Source: Branchiostoma floridae
Taxonomy: Eukaryota > Chordata > Leptocardii > Amphioxiformes > Branchiostomatidae
Length of the DNA stretch: 22,276 bases
Assembly: GCF_000003815.2 (NCBI RefSeq)
Contig: NC_049984.1
Span: 24,814,517 to 24,836,792 of the forward strand
Direction: 5' to 3'
Below are positions 16,321 to 22,276 of the stretch, piece after piece. Every line of letters begins with the position of its first letter. The first letter of the stretch is position 1. Position numbers and translations under genes: made by a program. The notes under the pieces were generated by a model. The model was not told the origin of the DNA. It saw nothing but the letters and a program-made list of their open reading frames with translations, and searched no databases.

Positions 16321-16563
16321 GTGTATGTCATCCGGATAATCCAATCAGTGTTGGCTAATTGGCACTCTCCTTAATTAGTGCGCTTACGTTGTTTATCGCG
16401 AGTGATTATATTTCTTATTGTCAAGATCATTCTATTAATTAACATCTGTCTAGTGGTAGTGCAGATGCAATAGACACAGTTAATAACTACCCACTACCCC
16501 GTAACGGTTTTCATAAAGGCTAGTGAACTACTATAACCATTTAAATTTCCTTCAGCCCCAACA
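16321..16563. other. no feature recognised
   Basis: Short AT-rich spacer between repeat R and the following TIR element. Nothing supportable seen. Confidence 0.4.
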
Positions 16564-16669
16564 AGGGGTGGTTACGGTGTACCGGTACAAAACCGTGTTT
16601 TCTTATTAGGCCGGTCCGGAAAAACCGGACCTGAAAATTCAGTAGACCGGATGTTGGACCTGTTGAAAA

Positions 16670-17005
16670 ATGAACAGATTGTATGACCAGAATTGTCACA
16701 AATTAAATGTAGATACCGGGAGATTCCAAAAAATCCCTATCGACCAGGGGGTCTGTCCATTCTGTCCAGAGCTAATTGAAGACGAATATCACTTTATAGT
16801 TGTATGTCTCAAATATTCTGATATACGTAATTCTCTATACACAAGGCTGTCATCTTACACACAAGGATTTATCTCAATGGACCTGAAGTGCAAATTCAAA
16901 TACATCATGACATGTGACAATCCCTGCATGACAGATATAGGAAAATATATCAAAGAAGGTTTAGACATTAGAAATTCCTCCAATGATTGTAAAAGCCTCC
17001 AATGA
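16670..17005 (+). pseudogene. LINE ORF2 C-terminus with intact zf-RVT finger (5'-truncated)
   Basis: A continuous 111-codon frame ends in TGA. NVDTGRFQKIP (about 16706-16738) leads into an intact zinc finger VCPFC...IEDEYHFIVVC (CPFC near 16760, H near 16790, C near 16805), then LKYSDIRNSLYTRL and a C-terminal domain to about residue 105. This matches the usual 'L---TGR----P---R-C--C-----EDE-HF---C--Y---R' ending of LINE ORF2. Every finger residue is kept and there is no stop or frameshift, so this is the youngest-looking LINE copy in the window, though only the last ~12% of an ORF2 is present. The ATG is incidental. A 3' UTR follows with AATAAA at 17120-17125. Confidence 0.75.
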
Positions 17006-17135
17006 CTGTAAGAAACTTATCCCATACTACAACTTCCGTATTAGTTAGATAAGCGTTAAGTTATAGAACTGTATTTGTTATGTAGATGCCATACTTTGTA
17101 CCCCGTACAATTGTTGTGCAATAAAGCTATCTCTG
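17006..17135 (+). repeat. 3' UTR and poly(A) signal of the LINE copy
   Basis: Sequence after the LINE stop ends in CCCCGTACAATTGTTGTGCA, then ATAAAGCTATCTCTGATC, with AATAAA at 17120-17125. No poly(A) tail is left; LINEs of this type often end directly after such a signal. The boundary with the host TIR element is approximate. Confidence 0.55.
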
Positions 17136-17403
17136 ATCAGGTTTTGGGGCTTACCGGTCGACGAAAATAGCAAGAGCGAAGTCGAGTAGACTCTATTGTT
17201 ATTTCTACCAAGTTTTACAGAGGCAGTTAGCATTGTATGATTTCAGAACGTGAGTCGAAACAAATTCCTCCGTAGCAAATGTACCATTGTTTTCAGTATC
17301 GTCCATTCACAAGTTTTCACATACTCTATCAGGTCCAGGTTAGTTCCAAACGTGGACCTGAACCGGCCCTGGACCTGAATTTTCTGTACCGGTACCCACC
17401 CCT

Positions 17404-18195
<792 letters not shown>

Positions 18196-19577
18196 TTTTG
18201 TTTTGTCCTGGCCTTGAGTTTGGGGCCGCAGATTTCTTGTGAAGAAGGGAGAAGTGCTGTAGGTTTGGACGCCCTAGCAGCTTGCTCTAAAACTGCAGCG
18301 GTGAGTTCTAACTTCTATGGCCGGCCGACTCCCCTAGCACTCTATTCCCTATTTTTATCCAATTTCTATTTGACCGACGATCCGCGGAGCCAGGTAGAGG
18401 TTGTAGAAATGCATGGATAGGGCCTGCACGGATTAGTGAGTACCCTGTAATTGTTTTGCAAATAAACTAGTGAAATTCTGCACACAAAAAAATAAAGAAT
18501 CTTCTGAGGCTTTGTGTATTTTCTTGTCTTTTTGGTCATACCTTTTATTCGTACATTTTGGTATATTCCCATCATAAAGTTTCTAAAATCTAATTTAGAA
18601 CGCAGCGTCGCCGCTAAAGTGACATTACTTCTTGCGAATGAAAATGTTGAAGACGATACGTTATAGTATTTCACAGACCTTCGCCAACGATACTTTGGAG
18701 ACCGGCGTCAAAGCAACCAAGTAGGTCGCACGTGGAGTTTGATATTTCCGTCACACGCCCGCAAGCTGAAGCAATCTGAAAGTAATTTGAGTGGTCCCAT
18801 TGCAGCATTGGTGTGAAATTACCTGCAATTTCACAAAAGGGTTAAAAGCTTCGGAGCCCCACTACCGCCGTAGGGATAGTGTTACCAGGAGATTGGATTT
18901 GTTTTCTTACAAATGTGTCTTTAAAACCGCGCCTGAAGGCATGGCGAAGAAACGATTATCAATTCATTTCAGCTATTATTTGCTGTATGATTACAGCCAG
19001 GAGGTACACATCTCAGTAAGAGGGCCCTCGCACCTCCGACTTTCCAGGAATCAAGCACAACCAGTCGGAATGAAGTATTTGCAAAATTCGCGCCACATTC
19101 GGGTGGGAATTCCAAATGGAACTTATATCCCCTTCACACGAGAAGGAATGAGCCCAAATGCCGTTAGAATGAAAATTATTTTCTATTCCTGGGAATTCGT
19201 AGTGTTTTTCTAGAAATTCTCAGTGACGCACTAAACGAACCCCGAAGTGACGCAAGTTTGACGCAAGTGTAGTGAGATGCAACCTTTATGGAATTAGGAT
19301 ATTACAAGGTCATTGATCCATGCAGGAAGACACTACATTTTGTTGCCCGTGGTCTCCCAAAAGGCTTACGCCTGACAAAGACGAATCGTAAAAAAAGGTT
19401 TAGTGCAAAGCCTGGTGGTGTATAAGACCGTAACAGAGCCAGTGGTATCATTATGGGCGCTACACGCTTAAGGTATTAGGCCGCCGATAGAGCCGACGCG
19501 GTACTGTCATTTGCCGGGCCGGATATGGAAAAGCCGCAACTGGAATCTTTCCAATGCGTTTATTCAAGTCTGTGGTA
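18196..19577. other. no gene recognised
   Basis: The longest frame, 18791-19213 on the + strand (140 codons), shows no domain, signal peptide or family motif. Without splice evidence I do not call it. The region otherwise lacks repeats that I can pair within this window. Confidence 0.4.
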
Positions 19578-19667
19578 TACAGTAGAAGCCAGTTAATTGC
19601 ACACCGGATAATCGCACACTTCTGTTGATTGCACGAAATCCCCAAATCCTTGGTGGTACGGTCCAGC
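19578..19667 (+). mobile_element. truncated copy of the pogo/Tigger-like MITE
   Basis: From TA (19578-19579) the sequence CAGTAGAAGCCAGTTAATTG, CACACCGGATAATCGCACAC, TTCTGTTGATTGCACGAAATCC, CCAAATCC...GGTCCAGC follows the right half of the 7893-8066 element in reverse. Similarity stops at the GGTCCAGC corresponding to about 7978-7985, and no opposite terminal repeat is found downstream. It is a half element. Confidence 0.8.
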
Positions 19668-21602
19668 ACATATCGTCACATATGTAACTGAGAAAAAGAT
19701 GTTTATGTTTTTGGTATTGTTTGTGGGTTTGTGGGGAACACATGTTCATGCAGTCGTGTTTTTTTTGTGCTATTGGGGTAAGTACTCTTTAGAAATACAT
19801 GAATAATACCTTAAAGTCTTGAATAAAGGCATGATTATTTAGTGAAGGGATGTGTTTGTGGAACTCTAGTTACATTATAGTCTTCATTACGATATTTCTA
19901 TACAGATTTCTGTCCTTGTGTTGTGTTAGAATCATAGACGGATATAGATATTACTATAGCTACAAATCCTGCGGCAATTTTTATCCAATTATTCAACATC
20001 GAACAATTCAGTTTGTATTTATCACATTGAGAGTTCAGAAACAGATGTTGCAATTGCCAAGAGCTACTACAATGTTTTCGGATATTACTTTCAATTTTTG
20101 AAGTGCAATTTCCTGCACATATGATTCTGTAAGTACCCTGTTATGAAAGTCAATTTCCTTGCATATGGTACTGTCATGTGGGTGACTTTGTTCTTCAAGT
20201 GTTAGTCGTTTCCTCATAAAAGGAAATCAATGTTTTTAAACGTGACTTAGGATCACGATTTCCACAGATTTGCATTCTGAATGTAATTTGTTCTCTGTTT
20301 GAATTGCACCGTCTGTTGTAGTTAAGTTATAGTCGAGACCTAGAGTCCACTGCAAGTACTCAGATGGTTCTAAATAATTATATTCGATTCCCCGTGGGGA
20401 ACATGTATTTTTTTTTTCTTTCTCCTTCGATTTTTTCTCACTTTAGGAAATGCCTAGAAACATTTAGGAACATTTTCCAAATGGTATATTTGGATAATTT
20501 CCCCCATAAAAGTAGGCTACATTTCCACCAAAGACAAACTCGAAGTTTGAGAGGTTCTTGATAGTCGCCTTGATGGTACAGCTGTTGTATCTCTTGGTAG
20601 AACTCAAAACCATGCCGCTAATTGACGGTCTTTTTTCAACTTAAAATTGTGATTAACATTCAAGTATCATTCACACGAGCTCACGCGTGACTCTGCTAGC
20701 TGTCTGAAATGATGTCCTAATTCTTTTCGGCAGTTGGTCCTGTCAAGATCAGCGCCAATGAAATTGATTGAACGACAACCTAGGATGACCGTGTCAGCAA
20801 CGTATGGTTGTGGTGGCGATGGAAAAAACAACTTTTAAAAGAGAACAACGAGAGAGATCAAGTTTTTTTTTTCCAATGTACATCATGTGTACGCCATTTG
20901 TAGCTACTTTGCACAACTTACAGTGTGGATAAAAATTTTTTCCCTATTTGTTTGCAACGTTTTCCTCTTTAATTTTTCTTGCAACGGTCGGGTAAGGGTC
21001 GAGTAACCTATATCACCTTTTACAAATACAATAACGAAGAATCGAAAACATTTGTAAATAATAACAATAGTAACTCTCTCGGTAACTTGTAATTAAGTTT
21101 TAATCATTATTTGCATGAAGCTTACTCTCTTCTGTACCATACACGGGAATTTCAATCACAAATCTGATTATCAAAACGTTTTACTCTTGACTGAAGAACA
21201 ACGAATGACATTGTCACTTTTTATAATCCTATTAACACTCAAATCACTACATAAACATAAGCTTGGTCATCTATCGGCATAGGGGAGCTATCTAACTAAA
21301 ACCATACCCGTAAAAATTCCCCGACGTTCGCTGATGAACTCGGCGGGCGGGCAGCACTTCAACACCGTATAACCAGCTAGGGGGTCCCGGTGGTATGGTT
21401 CCCAGGCTTCCATATGAGACCTGTGCAATATGGTATCCCTATTTGCAACGTAATACATAATAATGGTTTAAAGCAAGACAAGCTATATATCAAAAGGTAC
21501 TGTGTTACTAAGAAAAAACATTGCATTGTTCAAATAGATACATTGTCAACAATGTCAAACCCTGCTTCTCCATCAAAACTCATACCAGCTTAATTTGTTT
21601 TC
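19668..21602. other. no gene recognised
   Basis: Nearly 2 kb of AT-rich DNA. Small items only: a direct CAATTTCCT(T)GCA(C)ATATG repeat near 20106 and 20150, and a TTCCCCGTGGGGAA hairpin near 20388. There is no coding frame with a recognisable motif and no paired TIR. Confidence 0.45.
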
Positions 21603-21837
21603 TACGGGCCGGTTTGCACGAGGAAACAAATTTGTTTTCTAAATGTCCTACGACGTTCAACGCGCGACGCGTGTTCTAGGACACATTTTTTTGCCCTTGT
21701 GAAAACGGAAATACTAGTAACACCCTGTGGGGCGCCACAGTGTGGTACCTCCGGATCCGGTGTCGTAGAACACGCGCCGCGCGTCGAAGGACATTTTTAG
21801 GACAAGTCATTTTTTCCCTCGTGTAAACCGGGCCTAC
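21603..21837. mobile_element. PIF/Harbinger-like MITE with TAC duplications
   Basis: A 229-bp element at 21606-21834 is flanked by TAC on both sides (21603-21605 and 21835-21837). The ends GGGCCGGTTTGCACGAGGA and GGCCCGGTTTACACGAGGG are inverted, matching 16 of 19. The inverted arms extend to about 21684 and from 21760, through a GTCCT-CGACG...CGCG-GCGTGTTCTA-GACAC block. A 3-bp duplication with GGGCC-type ends suggests the PIF/Harbinger group, whose usual target is TWA; TAC is a near variant. A CCGGATCCGG palindrome lies near 21751. No coding capacity. Confidence 0.7.
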
Positions 21838-22276
21838 ATCTTTAAGCTACTGTTTCGGTTATCCAGACGACATCCGGACGCGCATGAATTTTCGGCCGTT
21901 GCAAAAAGGAGAAAAAAAGGTTTTAAACCACACTGTAAGCTGTACAAAGCAGTTGCAAAATGAGCGAATATACATTGCAAAAAAACTTGATCTTTCTCGT
22001 TCTCTTTTTAAAGTTTTTTTTTTTCATCGCCATCACAATCATACGGTGATGTCACAATCGTCGTCGGTTGCCGTTCAATCAATTTTAATGGCGCAGAAGT
22101 TTCAAGCTGTGACAAGACCAACTGCCGACAAGAATCTGGGACATCCTTTTCAGACATCTACCACAATCACGTGTGAGCCCAGCATCCTTCACCGGCCTCT
22201 ATGGGAGCCTTGGGGATTTTTTGTTTTTCAGGGGGGGGGGGGAGGTTGATTCGCGCTTTTAACCGGGAATATGCCG
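21838..22276. other. no gene recognised; G12 tract at 22231-22242
   Basis: The 121-codon + strand frame (21884-22249) ends in translated poly-G and has no motif. Runs of A and T occur near 21912 and 22012. Window edge. Confidence 0.4.

Larger units (their letters stand above)
16564..17403. mobile_element. TIR element with GTACCGGTAC ends, interrupted by a LINE tail
   Basis: The left end AGGGGTGGTTACGGTGTACCGGTAC (written in two parts: AGGGGTGG at 16564-16571, GTACCGGTAC at about 16579-16588) and the right end GTACCGGTACCCACCCCT (17386-17403) are inverted. Subterminal GGACCTG and GGCCGGT words are repeated on both sides, and GGTCCGG-A5-CCGGACC (16613-16631) forms a 7-bp hairpin. The interior holds a LINE C-terminus at 16670-17005 with its own poly(A) signal. 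No transposase and no clear target duplication were seen. Confidence 0.6.

Noticed and set aside
18791-19213. 140-codon plus-strand open frame
   Set aside because: No domain or family motif and no splice context. A single unsupported frame in AT-rich animal DNA is not enough to call a gene.
21884-22249. 121-codon plus-strand frame near the right edge
   Set aside because: Low-complexity segments and translated poly-G at its end; no motif.

Overview
The window looks like non-coding DNA from an invertebrate animal genome. The base composition is AT-rich and no host gene with a convincing exon structure is visible. The DNA is crowded with 5'-truncated LINE tails, tRNA-derived SINEs, short inverted-repeat DNA transposons (MITEs) and long (CA)n/(TG)n and TCTG microsatellites. 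SINE bodies with a CCCGGGTGAA-type core and several of the MITE ends recall repeats of marine deuterostomes, amphioxus (Branchiostoma) in particular. That is recollection, not a search result, so the organism call is tentative (about 0.55).

Layout. 0-3.5 kb: a LINE C-terminus with a tandem AATAAAGCCTCT tail, a tRNA-derived SINE, a structurally complete TTAA-flanked (piggyBac-like) MITE, an L1/Tx1-like LINE C-terminus broken by two frameshifts, and a hAT-like hairpin MITE. 3.7-4.3 kb: a fold-back element whose arms are built from TTCGCAAC sub-repeats and whose core holds an antisense LINE tail. 4.3-7.9 kb: mostly featureless, with small tandem repeats, hairpins and one tRNA-like pol III unit ending in T15. 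7.9-9.3 kb: a TA-flanked pogo/Tigger-like MITE, then copy 1 of an unfamiliar repeat (called R here) split by a near-palindromic fold-back MITE. 9.7-10.7 kb: an antisense RTE-like LINE tail and a microsatellite-bearing inverted-repeat element. 10.8-12.4 kb: CA-rich DNA, a degenerate array of R and a second CA microsatellite. 12.8-14.4 kb: GC-richer DNA with a 318-bp TIR element and another LINE zinc-finger tail. 15.0-17.4 kb: a SINE with an A-rich tail, copy 2 of R split by a second hAT-like MITE, and a TIR element containing a LINE tail. 18.05-18.2 kb: a (TG)n block. 19.6 kb: a truncated copy of the pogo-like MITE. 21.6 kb: a PIF/Harbinger-like MITE.

No set of genes works together here. All protein-coding signal comes from retrotransposon ORF2 3' ends, and these are dead or incomplete. 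The informative content is the nested order of insertions. R copies 1 and 2 each carry a different MITE, so each serves as the empty-site reference for the other. One MITE carries a perfect RFX X-box palindrome plus CRE palindromes. One repeat family appears to have grown different microsatellites at the same internal position.
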